Notes: a model not told the origin generated them from the letters alone. A stretch of 64,000 bases of DNA from Molanna angustata (GCA_963576475.1 OY754980.1:4903492-4967491), one strand, 5' to 3'. Counted from the stretch's first letter, positions 1 to 11,215 are shown. Made by a program: numbers and translations.

Positions 1-838
1 ATATATGTATTATTTTTTTTTTACTACATATACCAAAAAAAACATTATTTTATATAAGTAACATAACAATTAAATTGGGTTAGTTTGGACCACCTCACTA
101 GGCCAGGCCTGTTCCGAGGTGGTAGACTAGTTACATAATATTAATTACTAAGTCATTGTAAGCTGTTATATAGAATGATTGTGTAGCCTATGGTCCACTT
201 ATTGAGTCCTATGTTAGTAGTTTTGTCATTTATGTTGTTATGAATTGAGAATTTGCTGACAATAGTTGATCCCTTTGTTATATAACCATGTTTGTATTGT
301 ATGTTTAAGTCTTCTATTTTCTTTTAAATGTATTTCCTTTATATCTTTTCAACTAAATTTAGGATCTTTGGAGCCAAGTATTGATAATGTCTTTATACGT
401 ATATATAGTGTTTGTCTTCGGTATGATTAGTTGATGTCTGTGTCTTGTATCGTGAGAATTTTGAGCAGTGATATGGTACATATTTCTAATAATTTTTAAA
501 GTGAATAAGAATTTGTTTAATATAGAGTTGTGCTGTAGTTAGTAGGTACGTTAAAGTTTTTTAATAGTTGAATTAATAAATAAAATTATTACTTTCAGTG
601 ACGTACCGTCTCTGCACCATTATAGATTTACATTCACAGCCAACTCCACGTACTTCCTCCATTTATACATTGAGAATCAAAGAATCACTGGTTCGTCATT
701 TTATAAGTTATAAGTAGTAACCATTGATCCCGTCTATATAAGTGGGTATGCAGTTAATGGGGCCCCAACTCATATGGGGGCACTTTACTCTCGATATAAT
801 GTGCCCGGCGTAAATGGTCGGCCCATTATGTGCCTACA
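1..838. other. AT-rich stretch, nothing recognised
   Basis: I see no coding frame of convincing length, no tRNA-like boxes and no repeat shared with the rest of the window. A slightly less AT-rich patch lies around 600-660 and I cannot place it. Confidence 0.5.

Positions 839-839
<1 letters not shown>

Positions 840-871
<32 letters not shown>
840..871. repeat. (GT)n microsatellite
   Basis: About 15 uninterrupted GT units, directly readable. It opens a spurious reading frame into the LINE fragment downstream. Confidence 0.95.
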
Positions 872-872
<1 letters not shown>

Positions 873-974
873 CACCAGGGACGTGTCAAAGAAAAGGAGC
901 ATACTCGTTCGCATATTTTCATCGTTACTTCCTCATTCTCGTCATGTATTTTTTTTGTTATAGTGTATTAATGC

Positions 975-1909
975 AGGGGGGCAAGTCTGGGAGGCAAGTC
1001 TGGTCCGACCGGCGAAATCAAAACCTAATGATTACATTGGCTGAAAGCGTGGAAGACTTGGAATGTTTGGTTAAAATAGTATTCGATGGATGCATGCAAA
1101 ATGGATTGAGAATGAATGCAACTAAATCTAAAGTGATGGTATTTGAGAAGAGCGAAAGACGAACAAAATGCGAGATACGAGTGGAGAATGTACAATTAGA
1201 ACAAGTGGATGAATATTTATACTTAGGAAGCATGTTTCAGCGTGATGGAAGATTGGAAAAAGATATTGAAAGGAGAGTAACGGCAGGTAATAGAGTGAAT
1301 GGTGCATTAAGAACAGTAATGGCTGACCCAATTATTTCGAGGCAAGCAAAGCTCGCGGTACACAATGGTATCGTCGCACCGACTCTAATGTATGCTAGTG
1401 AGACATGGACATGGCAGAAGACGCATGAAAGTAGAATTAACGCGGTTGAAATGAGGTCACTAAGACGAATGTGTGGTAAAACGATGTATGATAGAATAAG
1501 AAATGAGGATATTAGACGAGAATGTATGATTGAAAGAAATATCGTAAATCAGATGAAAATAAATGCCCTAAGGTGGTTCGGCCACATAGAAAGAATGAGT
1601 GATGACCGTCTGACAAAAAAAGTATACAAGGCTGATAAAAGAGGAATGAAAAGTAGAGGTCGGCCAAGAAAGAGTTGGCACGATCACATAAATGGGATTT
1701 TGAAAGATGGAGACGATGTATGGACGTGAATGAAGCGAGGAATGTATGTCAAGAGAGAGGAGTCTGGCGTTCGGTTCTCTCTGCCTACCCCAAATAGGGA
1801 AATGGCGTGATGGTATGATGATATGATGAACACCATATGATAATTATATCCATGATATGGGTTCTCACTAGGGTTTTGATTTAGCCTGTCGGACCAGACT
1901 TGCCCCCCT
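975..1909. mobile_element. MITE-1, split by a LINE-A insertion
   Basis: The left end (975-1032) and right end (1831-1909) are inverted copies of one terminus carrying GCAAGTCTGGTCCGACCGG followed by GAAATCAAAACC. Together they equal the uninterrupted element at 8914-9106. The sequence between them is a LINE-A fragment, so the MITE is older than the LINE. The left end also carries a short duplication of GGCAAGTCTGG. No transposase is encoded. Confidence 0.8.
1033..1830 (+). mobile_element. LINE-A fragment: reverse transcriptase 3' part and tail
   Basis: The reading frame begins just after where the catalytic ADD motif would be (LAESVEDLE) and covers the thumb and C-terminal part of a non-LTR reverse transcriptase. 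Landmarks are YLGSMF, PTLMYASETWTWQKTHESR, LRRMCG, LRWFGHIERM and GRPRKSWHDHI. A deletion of roughly 35 bases near 1706 removes part of the C-terminus and shifts frame; the terminal W-R-S-V-L-S-A-Y-P is then read in another frame to 1797. The endonuclease, the palm motifs and everything upstream are missing, so this is a dead, 5'-truncated copy. Other copies end in ATGGTATG followed by (TATG)n. RTE-like by general appearance; the clade is not established. Confidence 0.85.
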
Positions 1910-2070
1910 GGTTCAACCGTTGAAATAAAAAACCTCGTGATTACCCATATCATATGGAGTTCTATGACATCTAAAGATATTATAGAACTCCATATATTAT
2001 AATAATCACATGGGTAATCGTGAGGGTTTTTTATTTCGCGGGTTGCATCAGACTTTCCTCCAAGGTTCCT
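1910..2070. mobile_element. MITE-2, diverged relative abutting MITE-1
   Basis: Its inverted arms carry GAAATAAAAAACC and TGATTACCCAT and meet around a centre (ATGACATCTAAAGATATT) that is nearly identical to that of the 8914 copy. The outer left terminus is short or lost. It begins directly at the MITE-1 end, so the two related elements are head to tail. Confidence 0.7.
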
Positions 2071-2299
2071 ACTTGGAAAATTCACAGATCTATGTGACAA
2101 ATACACCGAATAAAAATACTTACGAATAAATTACTTGTTTTGTTTATATAGGTACTTTGTATTTATTTATTTTATTGTGACGTGATGCTCTCATTAAGCA
2201 CAAGATTTTAATCGTTTTTATGAGATATTGTATTATTTGTTATAATAAGTATCATATAACTTGTAAATTTATATTAATTTGTAATATTGTTAAACAGAT

Positions 2300-2390
2300 A
2301 AAATATATGTCATCAAAGTTGTCCCAGCAGTTTAAGAGTGCAGTGACGTAACATACACGCGTACAGAAGAATTATGTAAAGATATTAACG
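2300..2390. repeat. dispersed repeat 3' end
   Basis: A variant of the string seen at 2700-2785 and 3230-3345, including CGTACAGAAGAATTAT. Tails of this form (CAAAATCGGTTCAGCCGTTT) are widespread in arthropod retroelement-derived repeats. The parent element is not visible here. Confidence 0.45.
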
Positions 2391-2433
2391 AAACTCCTGT
2401 TTCGCATCTCTAAAGCAGCACTGTTTGCATAAT

Positions 2434-2593
2434 TTTTTTAAATAAATATTTTTTTAAATATAAAAAATGAATATGTCCTTGTTAAACAAGTACATATACA
2501 TCTTCCTACGTTCCCTAAAATAAGCAAATAAATGCTTGTGCTTAGGTGAACGAAATCGGCCCATTGCGCTAACCGCTCTGCCACCAACCCATC
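2434..2593 (-). mobile_element. SINE-A, B box deleted
   Basis: Tail and body (AAGGACATATTCATTTTT, GGAACGTAGGAAGATG) match the other SINE-A copies, and so does the A-box region (GCAGAGCGGTTAGCGCAATGG). About 45 bp that include the anticodon arm and B box are missing between the A-box region and CCGATTTCG. Without its B box the copy should not be transcribed by RNA polymerase III. Confidence 0.8.
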
Positions 2594-2786
2594 TAATACC
2601 AGTCGTATATTTTTTGACATGTTTTTTGCATTATTTTTTTCACTGTTACAATTTTTTATTCGATTTGTGAATCTAAACTATCCAGTGAATCATATAAACA
2701 CACACAAAAAATTTCATCAAAATCGGTTCAGCCGTTTGAGAGGAGTTAGTGAAATACACACGTACAGAAGGATTATATTATAGGTA
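2594..2786. repeat. dispersed repeat, end fragment
   Basis: Ends in ATCAAAATCGGTTCAGCCGT, a CGTACAGAAGGATTATATTATA string and then ACTAG, directly abutting the related unit at 2787. Probably the 3' end of an upstream member of the same family. Confidence 0.5.
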
Positions 2787-3346
2787 TACTAGCGGACCCG
2801 ACAGACGTTATCCTGCCCGAACTATTTGTGAAACAATAAAATATACGTAACATTTATTTGAATCATATGGATGTTATTATTCGCTGAGCAAACTTACATT
2901 TTCTTCTTCGATGAGCGGCTAAACACTTTGAGGTTAGAAACGAACGAATTGAAATATGAATATAAACGAAGCAGTGAACAGAAATTAAAATTCCACGCAC
3001 ATGATGCCATGTATATAATTTAAATATGAATAATACCGAAACAAAGCGAAAATAAATGTCAAAAAAAGCCAAACTACGACGCAAGTGAAAGGTTTCTTAG
3101 TTTTGTCAAATGGAAAAAAACTAAACATTGCCAATTCGACATTAGCGCCACCTATTATAAATTATAGTCTCATATAAATTATAAAATCATATTTTTTATT
3201 TTCCTTTTATTATAATAACTAAATTTAAACCATTCAGGGACTCACGCAAACACACACAAACAAAATCATCAAAATCGGTTCATCCGTTTAAATAGAGTTC
3301 ACTGACATACACAGGTACAGAAGAATTATATTATATATAAAGATAA
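2787..3346. repeat. dispersed repeat, apparently complete unit
   Basis: Starts at AGCGGACCCGACAGACGTTAT, includes TTAGCGCCACCTAT and ends with ATCAAAATCGGTTCATCCGT and ACAGAAGAATTATATTATAT. The same end string closes the preceding unit at 2786, so two units stand in tandem. No coding capacity seen; possibly a non-autonomous retroelement. Confidence 0.5.
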
Positions 3347-3699
3347 ATTAACAATAACTTGTCAATAATTACTATGCTACGTATGAACCGTGAAGCTAAT
3401 TGCATAATAACATCACACACACACATACACACAACATTAGTTTCATATGCACTCATACATACAGCCTTGATCGTTAATAACAAGTACATAGCGATTTATT
3501 AGCAAAGCAACAATGCCATATAATTCCAAGACAATTTTAATTACTCTAGCATTATTTTATTTTAGCTTCAATTCAGCGAATGAGATGAATTATTAGCGAG
3601 TAGGTATGACTAATGGACAGATGTTCAAGGTTTTACCAACAAAACCAATATTAATCGTTTTATGTTTTGTAAACATCATTATTTGGGGAACAAAAATAT

Positions 3700-3832
3700 T
3701 CTAGCCTAGGCGATTCCCAGCAGGGGAGATTTTTTTAAATTCATTTCTCACGCTAATGTTGCTTCTCTGGGCTGGAAACACTGGTTAGTTGGAAGAAATT
3801 GCCATACTCGTCACTTGCACAGGGTGCAAGGA
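3700..3832. repeat. dispersed repeat R-4
   Basis: Matches 33255-33420 over an ordered series: the GATTCCCAGCAGGGGAGATTT region, GCTGGAAACACTGG, GAAATTGCCATA and CAGGGTGCAAG. A shorter inverted trace lies near 38475-38520. Flanks are unassigned sequence. Confidence 0.5.
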
Positions 3833-3984
3833 AATATTCATAATTATTATTGTTATTACCTACTTGTCATTGACAAACTATAAAATCATTTTGCATCAAA
3901 TTTATTGGTACAAAATGACACTTTTTCTCGTGAGAAGTGAGAATTAGGTAGGTAATTATTTATTTTCGTTTCTTTAAATAATAA

Positions 3985-4560
3985 AACACAATAAAAATAC
4001 AGTCATCAAAAATGCATTCAAGAATTGTCAAAATTTAAAGAAAAAATCTGTGGTCTGCCATATCAATGTGAAATAAATTTCATATTGTATGAAAAATGTA
4101 TGTATATAACAGAAGTAAAATAGCTTCTCTATGGGAAAATTGAGTAATTAACTTCATATTGACATTGTATGTGTCTCTATAGACAAGTGTATTTCTTACT
4201 ATCCACTTCTATCTTCTTCATGGGGTAGGCAGTGAGAACCGAACACCGCATCCTTCTATGTTGACACATACATCGCCTCATCAACATTGATACACTGTCT
4301 TATACGTGCTCATCTTGCTAGTAATACAATTTTACTTAAAATTTCTCATATCATGTCAGTTTCGTGACAATGTTTTTGTGTGTATGGTGTATTGTGAAAA
4401 CTTTTGTCCTCTGGGAATCTTATGTTTGTTTAAGAATCTAATAGAATATACCTACTTCATAAAAATGCATTTAGAGATTGTCAACCTTTCAAGAATAAAA
4501 AATGAACACTTAATATGGTGTGGAGAGTATAGTGTTGGCTACAACCCACTTGTTTTTTTT
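3985..4560. repeat. composite repeat, copy 1
   Basis: Collinear with 7985-8735. Shared blocks are TATCAATGTGAAATAAATT, ATGTGTCTCTATAGACAAG, a reversed LINE-A tail (GGGTAGGCAGTGAGAACCGA, then TCGCCTCATCAACATTGATAC), TCTGGGAATCT, GATTGTCAACCTT and GTGGAGAGTATAGTGTT. The LINE-A tail is in the same place in both copies, so it was part of the unit before duplication. Confidence 0.7.
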
Positions 4561-4753
4561 TTAATATAAATTGTTATTGTACATATAATCATGCTAAAAT
4601 ACTGTTTTATTTGTATATGTAAAAGTCTATTAAGCCGTAAAGTGTATTAAATTAATAAATAAACAAAGAAAAATATTAAATTCGTCACTTCGGCACAGGA
4701 TATAACGATATTAAAAAAATAATATATTCGTACATATGTATGTATCATCATAG

Positions 4754-4782
4754 CATCCGAGATATATCATATATCTCGGATG
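4754..4782. repeat. 29-bp perfect palindrome
   Basis: CATCCGAGATATA and its exact complement around a 3-base centre, immediately upstream of a LINE-B fragment. May be a hairpin or simple chance. Confidence 0.6.
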
Positions 4783-5000
4783 TTAGATGGACGATGAACA
4801 AAAAATGTGATGGACTGGAGGCCAAGAACGGGAATCAGAAGCGTGGGAAGGCCTCAGACCAGATGGTCCGATGACATCAAAAATGTGGCAGGTCCAGAAT
4901 TACGAAGAATGGCACAGGATAGAGACCAGTGGAAGTCCAAGCGGGAGGCCTTTGTCCACTACTGGACTCAAGAAGAGGCTGAGTAAGTAAGTAAGTAATC
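4783..5000 (+). mobile_element. LINE-B 3' end with (GTAA)n tail
   Basis: One frame reads V-M-D-W-R-P-R-T-G-I-R-S-V-G-R-P-Q-T-R-W, then DDI, and further on MAQDRDQWK and EAFVHYWTQEE before the stop. This is the C-terminal tail typical of RTE-type endonuclease-reverse transcriptases in insects. The copy is truncated to the last 70 or so codons and ends in GTAAGTAAGTAAGTAA. Confidence 0.75.
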
Positions 5001-5149
5001 ACGGCATAACAAGCGACCGAAGTGCGGTTGTGCATTACCTTGGTAAAGTAAACACGACGTATGCGTGTATGCCAACACACTAGTATCGTTGCACCTAAAA
5101 AGGCACTACATTCAGAATAAGTGATATACCCCGCATTACTTAAGTTCGT

Positions 5150-5300
5150 GAGATGTTTTTTTTTTTTTTATTTATTTATTTTATTGGATACAACAGCTAT
5201 AAAATAATTTACAATGAAAAAAAAAAAACAACATAATATGATTTACAACGCCAATTACTGTATCCATCTATTAAAAATAGGTTGGTATATAATTTCAAAA
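5150..5300 (-). mobile_element. LINE 3' tail, probable
   Basis: A poly-T run followed by TTATTTATTTATTTTATTGG resembles the reversed tail of LINE-I (41585). No coding part is retained. Confidence 0.35.
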
Positions 5301-5481
5301 TAATAATTCAGTGAAACAATATTACATCGTATCTTTATACAAAATCGCTGTCCTGAAAAGGAAGGGAATAGACGGGAAGAATGGGGAAAGGGAAGATTTC
5401 CGCTGTCAAATGAAACCACTTGAAGGTGTCCAATGTGGATTTGTACAGGTTGTATTCATGTGCGTATATGTACTTACCTTG

Positions 5482-5677
5482 GATGGGTGGATGGCAGAGC
5501 GGTTAGCGCGCTGGGTTAGTAATCCAGTGGTCGCGAGTTCGAATCCTGCCTCGACCGATCTCGTTCACCTATAGGACAAGCATTTATGCTTAGTTTAGGG
5601 AACGTAGGAAGATGTATATGTACTTGTTTAACAAGGACATATTCAATTTTTTTTAATAAAAAAAAAAAATAAAAAAT
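5482..5677 (+). mobile_element. SINE-A, full length
   Basis: tRNA-like head: A box TGGCAGAGCGGTTAGCGCGC, anticodon arm CTGGG-TTAGTAA-TCCAG (anticodon AGT, threonine-type) and B box GAGTTCGAATCC. A unique body follows (TTAGGGAACGTAGGAAGATG, TTGTTTAACAAGGACATATTC), then an A-rich tail. Pol III-transcribed and mobilised in trans by a LINE; the partner is unknown. Confidence 0.9.
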
Positions 5678-6868
5678 ATGTTTTATTTCGTTATGTTAGT
5701 CAGTCTGTAGTTTGTTATTGTTATGTTATTTAGGCCTATTGTATTTTCGGCTCTTATTTTCGACTTTCGGCTCTTACGGGACGCTCGAAAACGATGATAA
5801 TACAAATGACTAGAAGCACTATTCTAATTTGTGTTATATGTTTTATCTACTATTTTAATTACTTTTTATCTAGTGCAAAAAAAATAATAATAGGTATATT
5901 TAATGTATGTTAGCGAAACGAGGCTATGACAAGATAGCCAGGTATAAGAGAATTTAAAAATTAAATAGTTTCAAATTTGCCACAAATTAATTCCGTAAAT
6001 AAAATTCCGCATTTCAAGATTGGAATTCGTGTCGTTCGATAGGTACCTACTTAATCTCTGGGGTTTTACTATCGTAACATGACTTGTTACAAAATATTGT
6101 GATAGGTAGATGTGGTCATAAGATTTGTATTATAAGAGGATTTCACATTTGTGACTATTAGTCATATCACAATTCGCTCTTACTAGACACTCAATAGGGA
6201 CATTGCTTGATAGTATGGTACGTGACATATTTATGCATAATATATCTTGCAATTCTTTTGAAGAAGTAAGGATAAGTCTATCAACCTGGTAAAAATGATA
6301 AGTAAAAACATCATTATATTTGAATACTTTATGAATGTTACGTTTTAGTGTTTGAAATTCAAATGAGTCATTAAATTGCTTTATTCTCTTTATACGTTTT
6401 GTTGGAATACATTACTCATCTGAGTTTATGTAAAAAAACATGGATTTGTCAAGGAAAAACCTATAATATTTACGAAAACAATAAAATTAATGGTTTATTT
6501 TTAATTTGATGACTAAACTTTCATTTTACAAAAACATTTGAATGATTCACGATTTGTGTAGGTTTATAAGTAAGTACATGTTTTTATACAACTAAGTATG
6601 TTAAAAATATTTTTATGACAATATATTTCAAATACATTGTCTGCTATCGTGGCGTGATATCGATTCCGACGAAGATGATATTTTGAAATAAATAAGATGT
6701 TTTTTGAAATCAAATCTGTTGGAAATAATATCACACGATGCGCAATCGCTATTCTGGTATGGTTTTTTTTTATTATTTATTGTGATATATCATGTGACAG
6801 GTCGTCTTTTTCATATTAATTCTTTTTTTTTTTGAAGTTTTAAATTTGATAGAAAAATCTTTTTCTTA
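5678..6868. other. AT-rich stretch, nothing recognised
   Basis: No long frame, no RNA boxes and no repeat shared with other parts of the window. Confidence 0.5.
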
Positions 6869-7110
6869 GCCATGTTTGAATCACTGCTGGATGAAGGCCT
6901 TTTCTAAACTCTCCCATTTCGTTCGTTTTCGTTTGCTGTTATCCACGATCCACATGCCATCTGTTCAACTATTAAGTTGCCTACACCTCTTTTGTTAGTC
7001 CAGAGCCTCCACTTTACGATTCATCTAGCTAGATGACCATCCGACACTACCTTGCCTCGCCACCGCCATTTCAGCCTTACTGCTCTCTCTGCACTGCCTG
7101 CGATAGGAAA
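6869..7110 (-). mobile_element. LINE-B 3' end, heavily degraded
   Basis: On the minus strand fragments read LKWRWRG, IVKWRLW and GVG followed by a WHVD-like part, then a G-L-H-P-A-V ending. These follow the LINE-B pattern (KWQWAGHVAR, ILEWRP, GRPQKRW), but with stops and indels. An old, dead copy. Confidence 0.6.
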
Positions 7111-7600
7111 ATATTCTTTTTACAATCACTTTCAATCAAATAACGGTATATTGATTGACATTAATTATACAATGAATATAACTATGTTTCCATTTCATGC
7201 ATATGAACCAGACTAATTAAGTCATCAAAAGGTCGGTGGATTTAATTTCGGTATTCATCAAAGGTCGGTATTTTTTAATTCAACTGTATTTAATTTCACC
7301 AATATTGAACTATACATACCTACTATATGTATGATGCAAATTCATGGCTCTATTCCAATTATCTAATTTTTATTCTCCACTACTACTGGAGTCATGATTT
7401 CACAATTTTAAGCAAGTTTTTTATATCATTTTGTCAACGGGTATCACGTAGAGAGTATACACTACGAGTATCGTCGTGATGTGTTGAAGTGTATTTCGTA
7501 CGGCGTATCCTTATTGTCAAGTGAATCAACTTCATATACATCATATTAATATGTGTAAAGTGCATAGAACTAGAGCTGATTAGTTTTCCTTAGACATCGA
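7111..7600. other. Unassigned, with a short local duplication
   Basis: Otherwise blank. The 7500-7600 part (GACTTCATA-like string, then AACTAGAGCTGATTAG) recurs at 7830-7930 (AAATTAGAGCTGATTAA), so SINE-A at 7601 was inserted next to one of two related segments. Confidence 0.4.
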
Positions 7601-7785
7601 GATGGGTCGATGGCAGAGCGGTTAGCGCGCTGGGCTAGTAATCCAGTGGTCGCGAGTTCGAATCCTGCCTCGACCGATTTCGTTCACCTAAGCACAAGCA
7701 TTTATTTGCTTATTTTAGGGAACGTAGGAAGATGTATATGTACTTGTTTAACAAGGACATATTCATTTTTAAAAAAAAAAAAAAA
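7601..7785 (+). mobile_element. SINE-A, full length
   Basis: Complete tRNA-like head with A box, anticodon arm (loop CTAGTAA, anticodon AGT) and B box. GGGTCGA and TCGACC at the head ends can pair as an acceptor stem. The body matches the 5482 copy, with TTTATTTGCTTATTTTAGGG, and ends in a poly-A run. Confidence 0.9.
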
Positions 7786-7984
7786 TTCTTCTCTATGATT
7801 TCATCATTTACGTAGTTTTTTGTGTCCTCTCTGCAGCCCAAACTATAAGTCCGATTGACTTCATATTGATGTCATATAATATGTAATGTCCATAAAATTA
7901 GAGCTGATTAATATTCCAGAAATCCGTTCATTTCTGCTATATTATTTCATCTATCAAATTTTCAAAATGCCTCACTGTTTGGAA

Positions 7985-8735
7985 TATCGATATTTTTTAT
8001 TGTTTGATGATTTGATACAATAAAAAAACATTCTTAAAAATGCATCCAGAGATTTTCAGTCGTTAAAAACATCTATGGTATATCAATGTGAAATAAATTA
8101 CATATTTGTAAGAAAAATGTACCTATATAACAGGAGTAAAATAGCTTCTGTATAGGTAAATTGTGTGATCAACTTTACATTGATATTTTATGTGTCTCTA
8201 TAGACAAGTGTATTTTTGTACTCTCCACTACTGTCTTCCTCAAGGGGTAGGTAGTGAGAACCGAACACCGCATTCTTGTTTCTTGAAATATTACGAGTAT
8301 ATCAATCGCCTCATCAACATTGATACAATGCATTTTTTTTACATCGATTTCTCAACAGGTATTATACAGAAAGTGCATACTACGAGTTTTGTGACAATGT
8401 TTTTGTATGTATTGTGAAAACTGATGTTCTCTGGGAATCTAATATATGTTTAAGTATCCAATAGATTGTCAACCTTCCAAGAAGAAAAGGAAAGGAGAAG
8501 ATGGGTCGATGGCAGAGCGGTTAGCGCGCTGGGCTAGTAATCCAGTGATCGCGAGTTCGAATCCTGCATCGACCGATTTCGTTCACCTATAACACAAGCA
8601 TTTATTTGCTTATTTTAGGGAACGTAGGAAGATGTATATGTACTTGTTTAACAAGGACTTATTCATTTTTTTAAAAAAAAAAAAAAAATATGCATTTACT
8701 ATGTGGTGGAGAGTTTAGTGTTAGCCACAACTCGT
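7985..8735. repeat. composite repeat, copy 2, carrying a SINE-A
   Basis: Collinear with 3985-4560 and containing the same reversed LINE-A tail (8235-8325). SINE-A is inserted at 8500 between CAACCTTCCAAGAAG and GGTGGAGAGTTTAGTGTT. The SINE is absent from copy 1, which gives the pre-insertion state. Confidence 0.7.
8500..8690 (+). mobile_element. SINE-A, full length, inside composite repeat
   Basis: Same head and body as the 7601 copy, with GTGATCGCGAGTTCG in the B-box arm and a long poly-A tail. I could not define a clear target-site duplication. Confidence 0.9.
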
Positions 8736-8865
8736 TTTTAACAATAACCAGTATCTTGGCGTTGTTTGTCTTTTTTTAAATGTTTTTTTTGTTTTTATTT
8801 ATATGAAATTCTCACGTCGTCAAATGGCACAAATCGACCTTAAATGGTCGTATTGCCAATATTAA

Positions 8866-8886
8866 AATAATAATAATAATAATAAT
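8866..8886. repeat. (AAT)n microsatellite
   Basis: Seven AAT-type units, directly readable. Confidence 0.9.
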
Positions 8887-8913
8887 GGTAGGGCTTTTTC
8901 CATCATCAGGGCC

Positions 8914-9106
8914 CAGGGGGGCAAGACTGCTCCGGTCCGACCGGCGAAATCAAAACCCTAGTGATTACCCATATCATGAATATAATTATTATATGGAGTT
9001 ATATGACATCTAAAGATATTGTAGAACTCCATATAATAATTATATCCATGATATGGGTAATCACTTGGGTTTTGATTTCGCCGGTCGGACCAGACTTGCC
9101 CTCCAG
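8914..9106. mobile_element. MITE-3, complete palindromic MITE
   Basis: About 193 bp. Outer arms carry GGGGGCAAG, GGTCCGACCGGCGAAATC and AAAACCC; inner arms carry GTGATTACCCATATCATG and ATAATTATTATATGGAGTT. The arms mirror each other around ATATGACATCTAAAGATATTG, so the whole element can fold on itself. It encodes no protein and needs a transposase from elsewhere. It is the reference for the broken copies at 975-2070. Confidence 0.85.
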
Positions 9107-9544
9107 GTGTATTGTTACGTATAACTAATATTCTTATGCGTCATTCTTTCATAACTTGTTTTATCTTAGGATCATTTAATTTAAGTATTTACTAATTTTT
9201 TTTCAGATAGGCATAGTTATATATTTTTTAATAGGTAGGTACACATATTTTTGGACATAAACTACTACTCTACTACTAACTACTACTCCCCTAGCTGATT
9301 ACAAATACATATAATATATCCTACAACATTTTAAATAAATAAAAAAATTGTCTCATCAAAATACCTATCAAATTGACATTTATGTTGGGACGTTGATGAT
9401 GATCGATCTAAGGCAATCATGATCTACGCCTAGATCTAAATCTAGATCAAGATAAATAATTTACCCTTCTTTGTGACTAACTAAATAAAGAAATTACCAT
9501 TTTAGTACGCGAGTACGTATGTTCAGTTTTTTTTTAGTCTGGTC
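9107..9544. other. AT-rich stretch, nothing recognised
   Basis: Contains short runs such as repeated ACTACT and AGATCTAAATCTAGATC, but nothing assignable. Confidence 0.5.
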
Positions 9545-9700
9545 CACTTCTTCTTACTATGTCTTCTTCCTTCAGCCATGCCTCTACTGCAGGCCTCTTC
9601 TAAGTATTTTTTTGGGCTTATTAACTCATCTTCTTCCATCGACGGATCAATATCATCGGCCCACCTTTTCTGAGGTCGTTCAATTCCATTTTACAGGGAA
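9545..9700 (-). mobile_element. LINE-B 3' end fragment
   Basis: The minus strand reads GIERPQKRWADDID and later YLEEACSRGMAEGRRH, ending in a (GAAGAA)-type tail. This matches the final part of LINE-B; everything upstream is lost. Confidence 0.65.
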
Positions 9701-10305
9701 GCTGGTCCAGTAACATATCCGAAATTTTGTAAATGAACCAGGTTAAATTCAAATGGACACCCCTGATCTGAGGTTAGTAATTATGCATGAAGAGTACCTA
9801 CATATTTAGATATACATACAACACGTGTCCATTTAACATTAAAAAATAAGCACCGATTAGCTTAGCTTAGCTTATAAAGTCAAAACGTGCAATGGTATGC
9901 TAATGGCAGAAGCTGTTTTCACAGAATACGTAGAATTAAAATACACACCTTTTTTTCAATAGACGTGACCCGAATATAAAATTAAGTTATTAAATCCATG
10001 TAGTCCTTTGTATCCGTGGATAGTTTTTTTAACGACTTCCAAGTCTGAATGTCTATTTCTTTTAACTATCCAATAAAAAAAATATTTAGACAAATAGAAT
10101 CGTATAAAAATATTAAATAATCAAATTAAACATACCTAAAGTTTTAAAATGAACTTTGCACAATGCCGCTCGGTTAAGTGATAGATGATAGACCAAAAAA
10201 TCTGTATAGGTATTATGAGTATATTCATTTTTTTACCTATTTACAACTATCGTACAAATGTATAATGTAGTGCTTTTTTAGGTTAGACTACATATATACT
10301 GATAT
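9701..10305. other. AT-rich stretch, nothing recognised
   Basis: No frame, repeat or RNA signal that I can support. Confidence 0.5.
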
Positions 10306-10516
10306 GTGGAAATACACGCACGAGTTTCGCTTCCTTTAAAGGTACCAAGGCAGAAATTGATGGACAATGTTACCCGAGATCTGAACGTGCTGAATGCTTG
10401 TGATGACTGGGAGTCCACTGCAGCTGACAGGAAGGCTTGGAAAGCTATTGTTCAGGAGGCTAAAGCTCTACCGGAGTTGTATGGCCATCGGAAGTAAGTA
10501 AGTAAGTAAAAGGTAT
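10306..10516 (+). mobile_element. LINE-C 3' end with (GTAA)n tail
   Basis: The last codons read VPRQKLMDNVTRDLNVLNA, then DDWESTAADRKAWKAIVQEA and a stop, followed by GTAAGTAAGTAAGTAA. The pattern (RPK-W-D-V-x-D-L, then WE-A-DR-W-x-V) is that of the C-terminal tail of many insect LINE reverse transcriptases. Truncated to about 60 codons. Confidence 0.6.
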
Positions 10517-10580
10517 TGCACACCTGTCGCCGGTTACCCCACGTTGCGGGATATGCTCCGATTGTATGAATGAATGATTT
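10517..10580 (+). mobile_element. LINE-J 3' tail
   Basis: CACCTGTCGCCGGTTACCCC, then GATATGCTCCGATTGTATGAATGAATG. Related tails occur at 20280 (-), 28250 (-) and 46250 (+), all ending in (GAAT)n. Only the untranslated end is present. Confidence 0.55.
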
Positions 10581-10984
10581 TTTTGTGTGTAAAACGAGAC
10601 ATATTTAAACACAAGAATAATTCAACATATCCACTTTACTTACATAATATATAGTACATCCTAAACACGTTCTAAATTGGCCAGTTAATTGCTATTAGTC
10701 AATTTCTTCCAACCAACTAGATATACCTAAATTAAGATAATAATGTTTGTGTACTTGCCTACTATAGGAAACATTAACAGAAAAAAATAAACTTAGGTAT
10801 ACTTTAAGTCATTAGATATGTACCTACTATTTATTTGTCTGAGAAGTAATGTAAAACAGAACGAGATTTATATTTATTTAACATTAAATACTAAATGAAC
10901 ATCTAAATAATATACAATGGGGTTATGTGGCTCAACTCGAAACAGATTTAAGACTGGAAACTGAATTTGAGAAACCTAAACATG
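10581..10984. other. AT-rich stretch, nothing recognised
   Basis: No supported features. Confidence 0.5.
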
Positions 10985-11215
10985 TTATTTTTATTGACAA
11001 TAACATCTTAATAGAGACAAAGTTGGGATATTATAGAAGAACCAAGAACTCCCTACAGGGATTACGACCTGTCATCGGCTGGCTTACGTGATCACTTTAT
11101 GCGCTTGCCACCAATTATGCCTTTATTGAGTTCCCTTATCAATGTAATTTTTGAATGTTTTGTATATTTGAATAATGTGTAAAAAAATCACCTGAATAAT
11201 ACGAAATTATACTAT

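Noticed and set aside
830..1030. N-terminal extension of the LINE-A frame through the (GT)n run
   Set aside because: It crosses a microsatellite and the MITE-1 end. Real LINE-A coding starts near 1033.
5482..8690. tRNA genes in the TGGCAGAGCGG loci
   Set aside because: The heads are tRNA-like, but each is followed by the same body and an A tail, and acceptor and T stems have mismatches. They are SINEs.
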